From: Nitrospiraceae bacterium UBA2166
GTDB taxonomy: Bacteria > Nitrospirota > Nitrospiria > Nitrospirales > UBA2166
Length of the DNA: 53,607 bases
Reading direction: 5' to 3'
NCBI GenBank assembly: GCA_002328825.1
Contig: DCWI01000037.1
Coordinates: forward strand, 1 to 53,607
Made by a program: the position numbers and the translations under genes. This document shows positions 24,814 to 34,047 of this stretch, in pieces. The notes below the pieces were generated by a model. It worked only from the letters and a program-made list of their open reading frames with translations, did not search any database and had not been told where the DNA came from. Within the stretch, counting starts at the first letter, position 1; each line of letters opens with the position of its first letter.

Positions 24814-25152
24814 ATGAAGCTAATCCAAGCAGTGATCAAACCATTTAAATTAGATGAAGTGAAGGAAGCGCTTGTTGACATGGGTGTTTATGGAATGACC
24901 GTGTCTGAGGTTAAGGGGTTTGGACGTCAAAAGGGGCATAAAGAGACGTATCGTGGTTCGGAGTATACGATCGAGTTTGTTCCAAAAACTCGGCTTGAAG
25001 TGGCCGTTCCTGATGATAAGGCGCAGTTAGTGCTTGATACGATCGTGAGGGCTGCAAAAACGGGGACGATTGGTGATGGAAAGGTCTTTGTGACTAATTT
25101 GGAGAATATTGTGCGTGTAAGGACTGGAGAGACCGGTTCAAATGCCTTATAG
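24814..25152 (+). CDS. glnB: PII nitrogen regulatory protein
   Basis: PII senses 2-oxoglutarate, ATP/ADP and, through GlnD, glutamine. The 112 residues include the T-loop with Tyr51 (GSEYTIEF), the uridylylation site, and the C-terminal TGTIGDGKVFV signature. Start ATG 24814 with strong AGGAGG. glnD follows after 14 nt, and glnA 2.8 kb on, so sensor, modifier and target are in one run. No ammonium transporter adjoins it, so glnB is favoured over glnK. Confidence 0.95.
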   Translation: MKLIQAVIKPFKLDEVKEALVDMGVYGMTVSEVKGFGRQKGHKETYRGSEYTIEFVPKTRLEVAVPDDKAQLVLDTIVRAAKTGTIGDGKVFVTNLENIVRVRTGETGSNAL

Positions 25153-25166
25153 CTATTGGCATCGAC

Positions 25167-27875
25167 ATGGTCGTAGACACTCCACTTAAGGAGCAGATTT
25201 TAAAAAAACGCTCGGATATTCGAGCAGCCCACCAGAATGGCGCAAGTGGCCAAGGGGTGTCCTCGGCTTTGGCTGCGCTTTCCGAAGATATTATTGAGCA
25301 GTTGTATCGGGTGGCGTTGGAGGAATTAGGGACGAACGCAATCCACCAACTCTCGGAGCGAATTAGTCTGGTTGCTTTGGGGGGATTCGGACGTGGTGAA
25401 GTGTCTCCACATTCTGATATTGATCTCATGTTCCTCTATCGTGGAAACCCTGTTGATTTGGTTCAATCGTTTTCTTCCATGCTTCTTCGGAGTCTTTGGG
25501 ATCTTGGGTTTCATGTTGGGCATAGTGTGCGTACGATTGATGATTGCATAGCTCTTGGAAAATCAGATGTTCCTACAAAAACGGCGTTGATGGAATCTCG
25601 ATTTCTGATTGGGAGTGCTTCATTATTTCGTGCGTTTCATGAGAAATTTGAAAAACATGTTACTACCCTTCGGGTTGATGAATTTCTGGTTAGGAAAACA
25701 CAAGAGCGATATGAGGAATATAACCGCTATGGTAGATCAGTGTATACACTGGAGCCAAATGTCAAACGGAGCAAAGGCGGGTTGAGGGACATTCACCTCA
25801 TTCAGTGGGCAGCATTAGCTAGATATCGAATTGCGACGTTGGAGGCTCTTTACCATAAAGCTTTTTTGTCTAGTAAGGATTTTCAATCGCTTAATCAGGC
25901 GAGAGAGTTTTTGTGGCGCGTAAGGGCCGAGTTACACTTTCATGCTAGGTCTGCACAGGATATTCTGACTTTTGATGAACAAATACGTCTTGCCAAACTG
26001 TTTGGTTTTACCAGCAAACCTCCTTTACTAGAGGTTGAGTGTTTTATGCAGCAATATTACCGACATACTACGGCTGTGGCTGATATCAGTGCGCGGTTTG
26101 TAAGGCGGTGTCGCCCTAGGTCAGTGTGGGATCGCTTGGGCAGTCTGCTTCCATCGCGACGACCGGAGCGAGGGTTTTTGGTTAAGAATAATCATCTAAC
26201 CATCGATCCTGCATTTCGCGGTGAGGTGATGAGTAGTGGCACCATGCTAATGCGCCTGTTTTTTATTTCGGTGCGCGAAAACATTCAGATTTCCGACGAT
26301 CTTCTTGAGAATTTGTATGTCCAAATCGATGGAATGACTCAGGAAAAGTTTACTGATCCCAAGGTCAATGAAATGTTTCTTCATATTTTATCAGGGCCCC
26401 ACAAGATTATTGAGGTGCTTGATTTGATGCATCGTGTTCATCTATTGGAGAAGATCATCCCGGCATTTGGATTGGCTCGTGGGTTAATGCAGTTTAACCA
26501 ATATCATAAGTATACGGTTGATGAGCATAGCCTTCGGGCTGTGGCGTGTGCCGAAGCATTTGCAAAAGATCCACGAGAGTCGAGGGAGCGATCGGATTTA
26601 TCTCAAGTTTATCGTGATATCCGTCGGAAAGATTTGCTCCATCTTGCGTTGCTTTTGCATGATCTTGGGAAGAGCTCGAAAGGGGATCATAGCCTAATTG
26701 GGGGAAAGCTTGCTCATGAGGCATCTCAGAGGCTCGGGCTGGATGGTCATGAGACTACTCTGTTGGTTTTTTTGGTCGAGAATCATCTTTATATGTCCCA
26801 TATAGCGCAGCGGAGGGACTTATCTGATCCCAAAGTTATCCAAAACTTTGCCAAACAAGTGGGTACTCCGGAAGTGTTGAAGAAGTTATACGTGCTAACT
26901 GCAGCAGATATTGCAGCAGTAGGGCCAGGGGCGTTAACCTCTTGGAAAAAGGACTTACTCACTGAACTGTTTCTTCGGACTCTTGATGCTGTGGCGGGTG
27001 CTGTTACCGTCTCTGATGATCGTAACTCTAAACCTGTCCGTTTGGTTATGGCAAGACTTGCTGAGGTAGTCCCTGTGTGGTGGGATGAGATGAGGCTGGA
27101 ATTTTCTCACGAGAGTTGTTGGGAGAAATGGGTGGAGAGTCAAGCAGCAGTCACACCAATTACCTATCTGCTCTCAACTTCTTATGAGGTTATGATGTCG
27201 CACTTTCGCCAGATTATTCGAATTCGGTCTGGGGAGGTTGTGGCAAAGGGTGTGTTTGATGAGAATCGTGGATATCTTGATATCACGGTGTACGCGTTTA
27301 ATGATTTGACGCCACAGATATTTTCAAAAATTGCTGGTGCAATGGCAATGAATGGTCTCCAAGTGCTTGGTGCAAGGATTACAACGAGAGAGGATCACCT
27401 TGTCATTGATCAGTTTAATGTGATAGACCCTGATTTTTCAGGAGTGCCTCCTGCATATCGATTAGAGGAAATCGAGTCAACTGTATGTCGAGTGCTTACG
27501 GGAGAGATTTCATTAGAAATGTTGATGAGAAAAGAGGGTTGGCATTCTGGGTTTCGTTCTCTTCCTTCTAGTGGTGAGGAGCCAAAGGTAGAGATTGATA
27601 ACGAGTCATCGGCCTGCTTTACTATCATTGATATCTTTGCAGATGATCAACAGGGTTTGTTGTATGTGATCGCAAACGCGGTTTCCGAGATGGGATTGTC
27701 TGTCCATTCGGCCAAGATCTCGACAAAACTAGATCAAGTTGTTGACGTTCTATATGTCTCAGATTCCGCAGGCCAGAAAGTTGTTGACGTTGATCGCTTA
27801 CAGGGAATTCGGACATGCCTACTGACAGATATTCGTCAATTCAGTGCGCGGCATCAATCCGTATCAGCCGCATGA
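25167..27875 (+). CDS. glnD: PII uridylyltransferase/uridylyl-removing enzyme
   Basis: GlnD uridylylates PII when glutamine is low and removes UMP when it is high. The 902-residue product has the nucleotidyltransferase motif GGFGRGEVSPHSDIDL (around residues 72-87), an HD hydrolase domain with the HD pair at residues 498-499 (LLHDLGKSSKGDH), and two C-terminal ACT domains, the second near FTIIDIFADDQQGLLYVIANAV. Length and order fit the family. It lies between glnB and glnA. Confidence 0.96.
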   Translation: MVVDTPLKEQILKKRSDIRAAHQNGASGQGVSSALAALSEDIIEQLYRVALEELGTNAIHQLSERISLVALGGFGRGEVSPHSDIDLMFLYRGNPVDLVQSFSSMLLRSLWDLGFHVGHSVRTIDDCIALGKSDVPTKTALMESRFLIGSASLFRAFHEKFEKHVTTLRVDEFLVRKTQERYEEYNRYGRSVYTLEPNVKRSKGGLRDIHLIQWAALARYRIATLEALYHKAFLSSKDFQSLNQAREFLWRVRAELHFHARSAQDILTFDEQIRLAKLFGFTSKPPLLEVECFMQQYYRHTTAVADISARFVRRCRPRSVWDRLGSLLPSRRPERGFLVKNNHLTIDPAFRGEVMSSGTMLMRLFFISVRENIQISDDLLENLYVQIDGMTQEKFTDPKVNEMFLHILSGPHKIIEVLDLMHRVHLLEKIIPAFGLARGLMQFNQYHKYTVDEHSLRAVACAEAFAKDPRESRERSDLSQVYRDIRRKDLLHLALLLHDLGKSSKGDHSLIGGKLAHEASQRLGLDGHETTLLVFLVENHLYMSHIAQRRDLSDPKVIQNFAKQVGTPEVLKKLYVLTAADIAAVGPGALTSWKKDLLTELFLRTLDAVAGAVTVSDDRNSKPVRLVMARLAEVVPVWWDEMRLEFSHESCWEKWVESQAAVTPITYLLSTSYEVMMSHFRQIIRIRSGEVVAKGVFDENRGYLDITVYAFNDLTPQIFSKIAGAMAMNGLQVLGARITTREDHLVIDQFNVIDPDFSGVPPAYRLEEIESTVCRVLTGEISLEMLMRKEGWHSGFRSLPSSGEEPKVEIDNESSACFTIIDIFADDQQGLLYVIANAVSEMGLSVHSAKISTKLDQVVDVLYVSDSAGQKVVDVDRLQGIRTCLLTDIRQFSARHQSVSAA

Positions 27876-27926
27876 GTAGAAAACATTGATTAGCAAAGGC
27901 TCATCTCATTTAAAAAGGGGGAGGAA

Positions 27927-29345
27927 ATGACTAGTAAAGAGGTTCTTGACTTGGCAAAGAAACACAAAGTGGAAATTGTGGATGTTAGGTTCTGCGATTT
28001 TCCTGGCCAGTGGCAACACTTTTCGATTCCAGTCTCTGAGCTATCGGAGGACACGTTTGAAGAAGGACTTGGTTTTGATGGATCCAGTATCAGGGGATTT
28101 CAGACCATCGATGAAAGCGATATGTTGCTGATGCCAGATCCGAACTCCGCTTTTCTCGATCCGTTTACGGAGCACACAACACTCAACTTGATTTGCAATA
28201 TTAAAGATCCGATTACTGGACAGGCCTATTCGCGAGACCCTCGTTTGGTGGCCCAGAAAGCTGAAAAATATCTTAAGGATACTGGGGTGGCTGATATAAG
28301 CTACTGGGGGCCTGAAATTGAATTTTATATTTTTGACAGTGTGCGATTCAATCAAACCTACAACGAAGGTTTTTATCACGTAGATTCCGTAGAGGGGTTT
28401 TGGAATTCTGGGGATGCTACACAACAGAATCTTGGGCATAAGCCACGATACAAAGAAGGCTATTTCCCTGTGTCTCCGGTGGATCATTACCAAGATCTTC
28501 GTTCGGAGATGGTTACAGTTCTCCAAAAGGCCGGAATCACGGTTGAGGTTCAGCATCATGAGGTTGGTACGGGTGGTCAGGCGGAGATCGATATGCGATT
28601 TGGTACGTTGACCGCGATGGCTGATAACGTTCTGAAATATAAATATATAGTTAAGAACGTTGCAAAGCAGCGTGGAAAAACAGTTACTATGATGCCCAAG
28701 CCGTTGTTCATGGATAATGGAACCGGGATGCACGTTCACCAAAGTCTTTGGAAGGGTGGCAAGAATCTTTTCTTTGACCCAAAGGATCCGTATGCATTGC
28801 TCAGTGATACTGCACGTCATTATATTGGAGGAATACTTTCCCATGCCTTGGCGCTGTGCGCATTTATCGCACCCACGACAAATTCCTATCGGCGGCTTGT
28901 TCCGGGATATGAGGCTCCGATTAATCTGGCCTACTCCAAACGCAACCGTAGTGCCTGTGTTCGTATTCCAATGTATTCTAAGAACGAAAAAGCTAAGCGT
29001 ATTGAATTTCGGTGTCCAGACCCAAGTGCAAATCCCTACTATGCTTTTTCTGCGATGCTGATGGCTGGGCTTGATGGGATTGAGAAAAAGATTGAACCTC
29101 CAGCTCCGTTGGATAAGAACATTTATGACTTGGAACCTGAAGAAAAGGCAAAGGTAAAGTCGGTAGCCGGCTCGCTTGATGAAGCTTTGGATAATTTGGA
29201 AAAGGATCATGCTTTCTTGTTGAAAGGGAATGTATTTACGCAGGATGTGATTGACACTTGGTTAGACTATAAGCGAACCAACGAAGTGGATGCTATACGC
29301 TTGCGGCCACACCCACACGAATTTGCTCTTTACTACGATATCTAA
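27927..29345 (+). CDS. glnA: Glutamine synthetase, type I beta
   Basis: Makes glutamine from glutamate, ammonia and ATP. The 472 residues carry the class I motifs GFDGSSIRGF, the metal/ATP site HHEVGTGGQAEIDMRF-like block, NGTGMHVHQS and APTTNSYRRLVPGYEAP. The adenylylation site KNIYDLEPEE, with its tyrosine, is intact, so it should be GlnE-regulated as in the type I beta class; glnE is not in the window. AGGGGGAGG lies just before the ATG, 51 nt after glnD. Confidence 0.97.
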   Translation: MTSKEVLDLAKKHKVEIVDVRFCDFPGQWQHFSIPVSELSEDTFEEGLGFDGSSIRGFQTIDESDMLLMPDPNSAFLDPFTEHTTLNLICNIKDPITGQAYSRDPRLVAQKAEKYLKDTGVADISYWGPEIEFYIFDSVRFNQTYNEGFYHVDSVEGFWNSGDATQQNLGHKPRYKEGYFPVSPVDHYQDLRSEMVTVLQKAGITVEVQHHEVGTGGQAEIDMRFGTLTAMADNVLKYKYIVKNVAKQRGKTVTMMPKPLFMDNGTGMHVHQSLWKGGKNLFFDPKDPYALLSDTARHYIGGILSHALALCAFIAPTTNSYRRLVPGYEAPINLAYSKRNRSACVRIPMYSKNEKAKRIEFRCPDPSANPYYAFSAMLMAGLDGIEKKIEPPAPLDKNIYDLEPEEKAKVKSVAGSLDEALDNLEKDHAFLLKGNVFTQDVIDTWLDYKRTNEVDAIRLRPHPHEFALYYDI

Positions 29346-29353
29346 TCCGTCTC

Positions 29354-29392
29354 CTTTGTCCCTATCCGCATATCATACGGGTAGGGGCAAAG
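29354..29392 (+). terminator. Hairpin after glnA
   Basis: Arms at 29354-29368 and 29378-29392 can form a 15-bp stem with two G-U pairs and a 9-nt loop, starting 9 nt after the glnA stop. No U-tract follows, so it is a stabilising or weak-termination stem rather than a standard intrinsic terminator. Confidence 0.5.
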
Positions 29393-29487
29393 TCACTATG
29401 GTTCATATATTTCCCGTGTAGATCATGTTTTTTTCTTTGCTGCGATTGCATGTCATGTGACGTTAGATTTTTCTGAGCAAACACATT

Positions 29488-29847
29488 ATGCCACGTGAGT
29501 TGATTGCCAAGTATCAATTATCTGGGGTTGACGAACGTGATCGAGGCTTCAGTCGGCAGGTACGCCTAGACTATGACGATGGCAAGTATATAGCGTCATT
29601 GAAGTATGAAAAAATATTTGTCGAAACAGATGGATCTATGGATGAAGGCTCTGCTGTAGAGGAACTTGTACGGACACTACATCAACTGGGGTATGTTCAG
29701 TTGCAAACTCAACGGAGCTTCTCTGGAATGACTTATCTTGGTACTCACGGGCCTTGTGTTGAGTATCCTGATTCTGAGCGACTGAAACAAATCAATGTGG
29801 GGAGTGGTATCTTTGGATGGATACGTCATATTCTGACACACTCATAA
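29488..29847 (+). CDS. Hypothetical protein
   Basis: A 119-residue soluble protein with no family I recognise. It is rich in Asp, Glu, Tyr and Gly, with a middle segment DDGKYIASLKYEKIFVETDG and a C-terminal hydrophobic end (IFGWIRHIL). No signal peptide or membrane segment. The ATG at 29488 lacks a clear Shine-Dalgarno. It precedes the HemD-like gene by 10 nt, so the two probably share a transcript. Confidence 0.7.
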   Translation: MPRELIAKYQLSGVDERDRGFSRQVRLDYDDGKYIASLKYEKIFVETDGSMDEGSAVEELVRTLHQLGYVQLQTQRSFSGMTYLGTHGPCVEYPDSERLKQINVGSGIFGWIRHILTHS

Positions 29848-29857
29848 GAAAAATTTC

Positions 29858-30718
29858 GTGATCCTCAACGAAACTGACAAAGGATTTAAGGGTAAACGTG
29901 TGGTGGCTTTTGAAAGTCGGATGGCTGATCAGATGCGGACATTAATTGCAAGATTTGGGGGTGATCCGTTTGTTGCGCCGTCGATGCAAGAAGTTTCTCT
30001 TGACAACAATAGAGATATTGTCGAATTTGGTGAGCGGTTACATTCTGGACAGATTGACCTCATTATTTTTCTGACAGGAGTGGGGATACGAAAAATGATT
30101 GGGGTTCTTGATGTATATTGGACTCGGGATCAAACGGTGAACACTTTGCGAAAGCTTTCCCTTATCACTCGTGGACCAAAGCCGGCTCAGGCACTACGTG
30201 AAATTGGTCTCCAGCCAACCATCAACGTGCCTGAACCAAATACGTGGAGTGATATCCTGAGTGCTCTTGATGGACAGAGCCTAGAAAGAAAACGTGTTGC
30301 AGTCCAAGAATACGGTGCCTCAAATTTTAAATTGCTTCAAGGGCTTCGAGATCGTGGTGCAGTGGTTGATGCGGTGATGGTCTATCGGTGGGCTTTACCA
30401 GAAGATCTCAACCCGCTAATGCAAGCCATTGATGAATTAGTAAAACACACGGTTGATGTGGTCTTGTTCACCAGTGCTGTTCAAGTGGATCATCTGTTGA
30501 AAGTTGCAGAATGGAATAGTCTCGCTAATGACGTGAAACGCGCGTTTAGACGTATGATGGTTGGATCAATTGGCCCCGTGGCATCTGAGCGGATTCGCGC
30601 ACACAGTCTTTCAGTTGATTTTGAGCCAACTCATTCTAAAATGGGAATATTCGTGAAAGAATCCAGTGAACGATCCGAAGACCTTATTTTGATAAAGCGC
30701 TCAAAATCCCTCACGTAG
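29858..30718 (+). CDS. Uroporphyrinogen-III synthase family protein
   Basis: A 286-residue protein of the HemD fold, which closes hydroxymethylbilane with D-ring inversion to uroporphyrinogen III in tetrapyrrole synthesis. The paired domains are visible: the start GKRVVAFESRMADQM, the segment IIFLTGVGIRKM, the second half RVAVQEYGASN and the late VDVVLFTSAVQVDHLL. GTG start at 29858 without a strong Shine-Dalgarno. No other heme genes are nearby, so it could be the main HemD or a paralogue. Confidence 0.8.
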   Translation: MILNETDKGFKGKRVVAFESRMADQMRTLIARFGGDPFVAPSMQEVSLDNNRDIVEFGERLHSGQIDLIIFLTGVGIRKMIGVLDVYWTRDQTVNTLRKLSLITRGPKPAQALREIGLQPTINVPEPNTWSDILSALDGQSLERKRVAVQEYGASNFKLLQGLRDRGAVVDAVMVYRWALPEDLNPLMQAIDELVKHTVDVVLFTSAVQVDHLLKVAEWNSLANDVKRAFRRMMVGSIGPVASERIRAHSLSVDFEPTHSKMGIFVKESSERSEDLILIKRSKSLT

Positions 30719-30764
30719 ATTGTAGAGTAAAACATCCAGCAAATAAACCGAATGGGATACTGGC

Positions 30765-32114
30765 ATGGTTGAAAAAAAAGCGATCGTTACTGGATTAAGT
30801 GTATTGGCGGGGTTGGTGACCGTCATCATTGTTCTACGCGTGTTTGATGGAAGTCCTCCAAACGTCACCTTTTCAATGCCGTTTGACGTGGTTGGCTCGA
30901 AAACCACGTTGAGACTTCATGTTGAAGATATGCGTACTGGGCTGAAATCTGTTTCCGTGACTATTGAACAGGGTGGGGAACGTTACGTGATTGCAGACAA
31001 GAAATTTGAAGATCCTCGGTGGTACACAATATGGAAGGGCGGATCAGAGAAACAGTTTACTCTTGATCTTATTCCGTATGCTAATCGTGAAATTCCGAGG
31101 AAAGAGGGAGATGCGACACTGATTATTAGGGCAGAGGATTACTCGTGGAGGCATTTGTCGAGAGGAAATCGTCAAGACGTTGTACATGAGTTTCGTGCGA
31201 AATTTCGTGCGCCTCGATTGGAGAGACTTTCGGCACATCATGTGATTAACCAAGGTGGAGCAGAACTTGTACGGTACAGGGTTTCGGGTGATGCCGTGCA
31301 TCATGGGATTGAAGTTGAAAAATTGTTTTTCCCCGGGTATCCCGTTTCTAAAAATGATGGTTACTTTGCTATGCTGGCTTTTCCGTTCACTGAAACAAAG
31401 CACATCCCAATTTTTCTCGTTGCGAGGGATGAGGCGGGGAATCAGAGTAAGATTCCAGTGTCATATGATCTTGTGAAAAAAATATGGCGACAACGACAGA
31501 TTAACATCGATGATAGATTTATTGATCGTACTGTTCATCCGCTTATTGCACAAAGCGCTGATATTGACGAAACAGGACATCCTGTTAGTGATTTTCTTGC
31601 GGCAAACACGACGTTGCGGAATATCACAAACCAACGGCTTGCTGAGATTGTAAAAGATACTCGTCCTCAACAATTGTGGAGTGGTGCTTTTTTGCAGCTG
31701 TCAAATTCACAAGTTCAGGCATTGTTCGCTGATCGGCGTGATTACTACTACAATGGGGAAAAGATTGATACAAAAGATCACCTTGGATATGATTTGGCGG
31801 CAACGCAAAACGCTCCAGTGGAGGCCGGCAATACGGGTGTCGTGATCTTTGCGGGAGATCTTGGCCTTTATGGCAATAGTGTCATCATTGATCATGGCTA
31901 TGGGTTACAGTCCTTATACGGACATCTTGCATCGTTTACAGTGGGACTTGAGGAAGAAATTGTAAAAGGGGAGATCGTGGGATACACGGGATCAACTGGA
32001 ATGGCTGGAGGCGACCATCTTCACTTTAGTATGTTATTGCATGGGCAGCAGGTCAATCCGATTGAGTGGTGGGATCGTCGGTGGGTTAAACTGCACATTG
32101 AAGATCGTCTGTAA
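30765..32114 (+). CDS. Membrane-anchored M23 family peptidase
   Basis: A 449-residue cell-wall endopeptidase. A single N-terminal membrane segment (about residues 7-25, IVTGLSVLAGLVTVIIVL) is followed by a long beta-rich region and a C-terminal LytM domain. The zinc site is complete: H339 and D343 in HLGYD, and H418 and H420 in HLHF. Loop motifs NSVIIDHGYGLQSLYGHL are typical. It should act on peptidoglycan in the periplasm. It follows the HemD-like gene by 46 nt. Confidence 0.9.
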   Translation: MVEKKAIVTGLSVLAGLVTVIIVLRVFDGSPPNVTFSMPFDVVGSKTTLRLHVEDMRTGLKSVSVTIEQGGERYVIADKKFEDPRWYTIWKGGSEKQFTLDLIPYANREIPRKEGDATLIIRAEDYSWRHLSRGNRQDVVHEFRAKFRAPRLERLSAHHVINQGGAELVRYRVSGDAVHHGIEVEKLFFPGYPVSKNDGYFAMLAFPFTETKHIPIFLVARDEAGNQSKIPVSYDLVKKIWRQRQINIDDRFIDRTVHPLIAQSADIDETGHPVSDFLAANTTLRNITNQRLAEIVKDTRPQQLWSGAFLQLSNSQVQALFADRRDYYYNGEKIDTKDHLGYDLAATQNAPVEAGNTGVVIFAGDLGLYGNSVIIDHGYGLQSLYGHLASFTVGLEEEIVKGEIVGYTGSTGMAGGDHLHFSMLLHGQQVNPIEWWDRRWVKLHIEDRL

Positions 32115-32247
32115 CTACTTAGGGCGATTTTTTTCTTCAGCAACAGCGTTGCTATGGCGATTGCATTCTCACGTATCTCACGATACGTTTTGGTCCTACA
32201 CTACTATGTCTTGGCAAACATTAACTCGGTCTGAGTAGAGGTGTGAG

Positions 32248-32610
32248 ATGAGTGGTGGGATCGTGGAAGTTGTCGAAGGTCTAAGGTGTGACTGGGTGAT
32301 GATTCGAGCGGAAGTGCGACAGTCGTACAAAGATTTTTATGAACTCCAACCGGGTGGAGCAATTGCAATGGATCTTGGTGCATCAGGATGGATACTTGAA
32401 GTCCAGCCTGATGCACGGCTCTTGTGTCAGGTTGGAGTGGATATGGAAGAACTTTGCACACTGCTTTCTGGAAATACGACTGAAGATCTCTCTTTGGATG
32501 AACTGCAGCGTGTGGCAAAGGATCATCTGAGACCCTCAGTTCGACGGTACAAGTCAAAATTAGTTGAGGGGGATTTCAAGAAAAGATGGAGGTTGAAGAA
32601 GAGTTTATAG
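32248..32610 (+). CDS. Hypothetical protein
   Basis: A 120-residue soluble protein I do not recognise. The first half is alpha/beta in character (EVVEGLRCDWVMIRAEV) and the C-terminal 30 residues are very basic (KSKLVEGDFKKRWRLKKSL), perhaps for nucleic-acid or membrane-surface contact. ATG 32248 is preceded by GAGGTGTGAG. A gap of 133 nt from the peptidase suggests its own promoter. Confidence 0.65.
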   Translation: MSGGIVEVVEGLRCDWVMIRAEVRQSYKDFYELQPGGAIAMDLGASGWILEVQPDARLLCQVGVDMEELCTLLSGNTTEDLSLDELQRVAKDHLRPSVRRYKSKLVEGDFKKRWRLKKSL

Positions 32611-32709
32611 CAATTGCCTTTGAACGATTGGTAGACTTTCAGAATTTTTCCGAGATTCACAAGATAATTTCGTGGTGCCGAAAAGTTATTGTTTAATGTG
32701 TTTTGAATT

Positions 32710-33717
32710 ATGATGAGTAGGGATGAAGTGAAAAACAAAGACTTGGATGACGTTATTTGGACAGAAGCTGCGCTGGAGCGTATGCAGCGCGCACCAGTTT
32801 TTCTTCGTGGTATGGTGAAACGGTTGGCCGAGAAAAAAGCAAAGGAGCTTGGCCGGCCAGAGATCACTGAGGATCTATTGACTCAATTCAAGGAACAGAT
32901 GATGGGAGGCATGGGAGGGGCTGTAGGCATGCAAGAGGCGGCGATGGCAATGGAATCCGGAACCCTCCCGTGGACTGCTGAAGCAAAATCACGTCTTGAA
33001 ACAGTTCCAGCGTTTATGAAAGAGATGACCAAGCGTATTGCTGAGGATGTGGCTCGAGAACATGGCCATATGGAAGTCAATGTTGAGTTGCTGAAAAAAG
33101 TAGAAGATCTTGGTGGTGATAATAATCAAGATATGCCACTTTTGCCGATCGAGTGGACTGATGGCTCGCTTGCGATGCTTGCAAAAAAAGTTGAGCAGTC
33201 ACCAGATATCGCGAAGGAATTTGTGGTAGATATGCTGAAACGTGATACCGAAGAAATGGCTCGTGAAAATGGACTTACAGTAATTGATGAGGCGGCGTAC
33301 ATTGCAGTGTGGGATGCTCCTCAAAGAGCAGTTTTGTGGAGTGATGAAGCGTGGAAACGACTTCTCACATCACCAGACTTTGTGCGAAGTGGGATAAGGA
33401 AGGCTGCGGAACGTCGTGCCAGGAAACTAGGACTCAAGGAAATTGATTCGGCCCATCTCACCACCTTTAGAAATGAAGCTATGATGAAAGCGGTGAGGCG
33501 GATTCGTTCACTCGGCTACAAGGAACTAACCTTTGATGCGTTTGAAAAGGCGCTTGAGAAAACTAAACGGCTAAAAGGTAACCCTCAAGCTGAGAAACGG
33601 CTAGAAGAAATCAGGGAATATATGAAAGAAAAACCTCATGTCGGGGTGTTAGGTGAGGAACTTATGACGAGTTTCAGAAAATATCTTGCAGGTGAGGGTA
33701 CGCTTCCTCCTCGGTAG
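32710..33717 (+). CDS. Tandem PCP_red-domain protein
   Basis: A 335-residue protein built from repeated PCP_red units, the short domain found at the C-terminus of the light-independent protochlorophyllide reductase ChlB. Units begin IWTEAALERMQRAP, PWTAEAKSRLETVP, EWTDGSLAMLAKKV and LWSDEAWKRLLTSP, each with the W-T/S-x-x-A-x-x-x-L pattern followed by a helical VKRLAEKKAKELG-like segment. No ChlB nitrogenase-like domain is present. The job is unknown; such repeat proteins are known in non-photosynthetic bacteria, including Nitrospira-like ones. Start ATG 32710 or 32713. Confidence 0.85.
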   Translation: MMSRDEVKNKDLDDVIWTEAALERMQRAPVFLRGMVKRLAEKKAKELGRPEITEDLLTQFKEQMMGGMGGAVGMQEAAMAMESGTLPWTAEAKSRLETVPAFMKEMTKRIAEDVAREHGHMEVNVELLKKVEDLGGDNNQDMPLLPIEWTDGSLAMLAKKVEQSPDIAKEFVVDMLKRDTEEMARENGLTVIDEAAYIAVWDAPQRAVLWSDEAWKRLLTSPDFVRSGIRKAAERRARKLGLKEIDSAHLTTFRNEAMMKAVRRIRSLGYKELTFDAFEKALEKTKRLKGNPQAEKRLEEIREYMKEKPHVGVLGEELMTSFRKYLAGEGTLPPR

Positions 33718-33870
33718 TTACCGGCGAAATCCATCCTTCTGTTTCAATACATCATGTAGCAGATCGTCTGCAAGCTTGGCCGCTTTCTTTTTTCGTTTCC
33801 AATGTCGATGGACAAGGCTAAACGCATACCAGCATAGGATAAGAAATGCGATCCATATCAGTTCGCTCAT
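33718..33870 (-). CDS. Small single-pass membrane protein
   Basis: From an internal ATG at 33870 the minus strand encodes 50 residues: one membrane segment (LIWIAFLILCWYAFSLV) followed by a basic, lysine-rich tail. The longer frame to 33954 begins with low-complexity residues and is less likely. It is immediately convergent with the PCP_red gene. No family recognised. Confidence 0.4.
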   Translation of the reverse strand: MSELIWIAFLILCWYAFSLVHRHWKRKKKAAKLADDLLHDVLKQKDGFRR

Positions 33871-34047
33871 CCCACGAATTGTAAGGATTTTTTTTCCCCT
33901 CGGCAAGGGTAGATGAAGGTGGGATCTTGGCATCAGTAAAGAAGAATTGTTCATGTGAATGTTTGCTTCCCGATCAAGTGATGTTACAGAACAGCAATGT
34001 GTAGTCTGCGTTTTGAGAGTTATGATGCTAGCAGGTAGATTTGAAGA

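Noticed and set aside
28041..29210. 389-residue minus-strand open frame
   Set aside because: It is the antisense shadow of glnA, with low-complexity composition and no Shine-Dalgarno.
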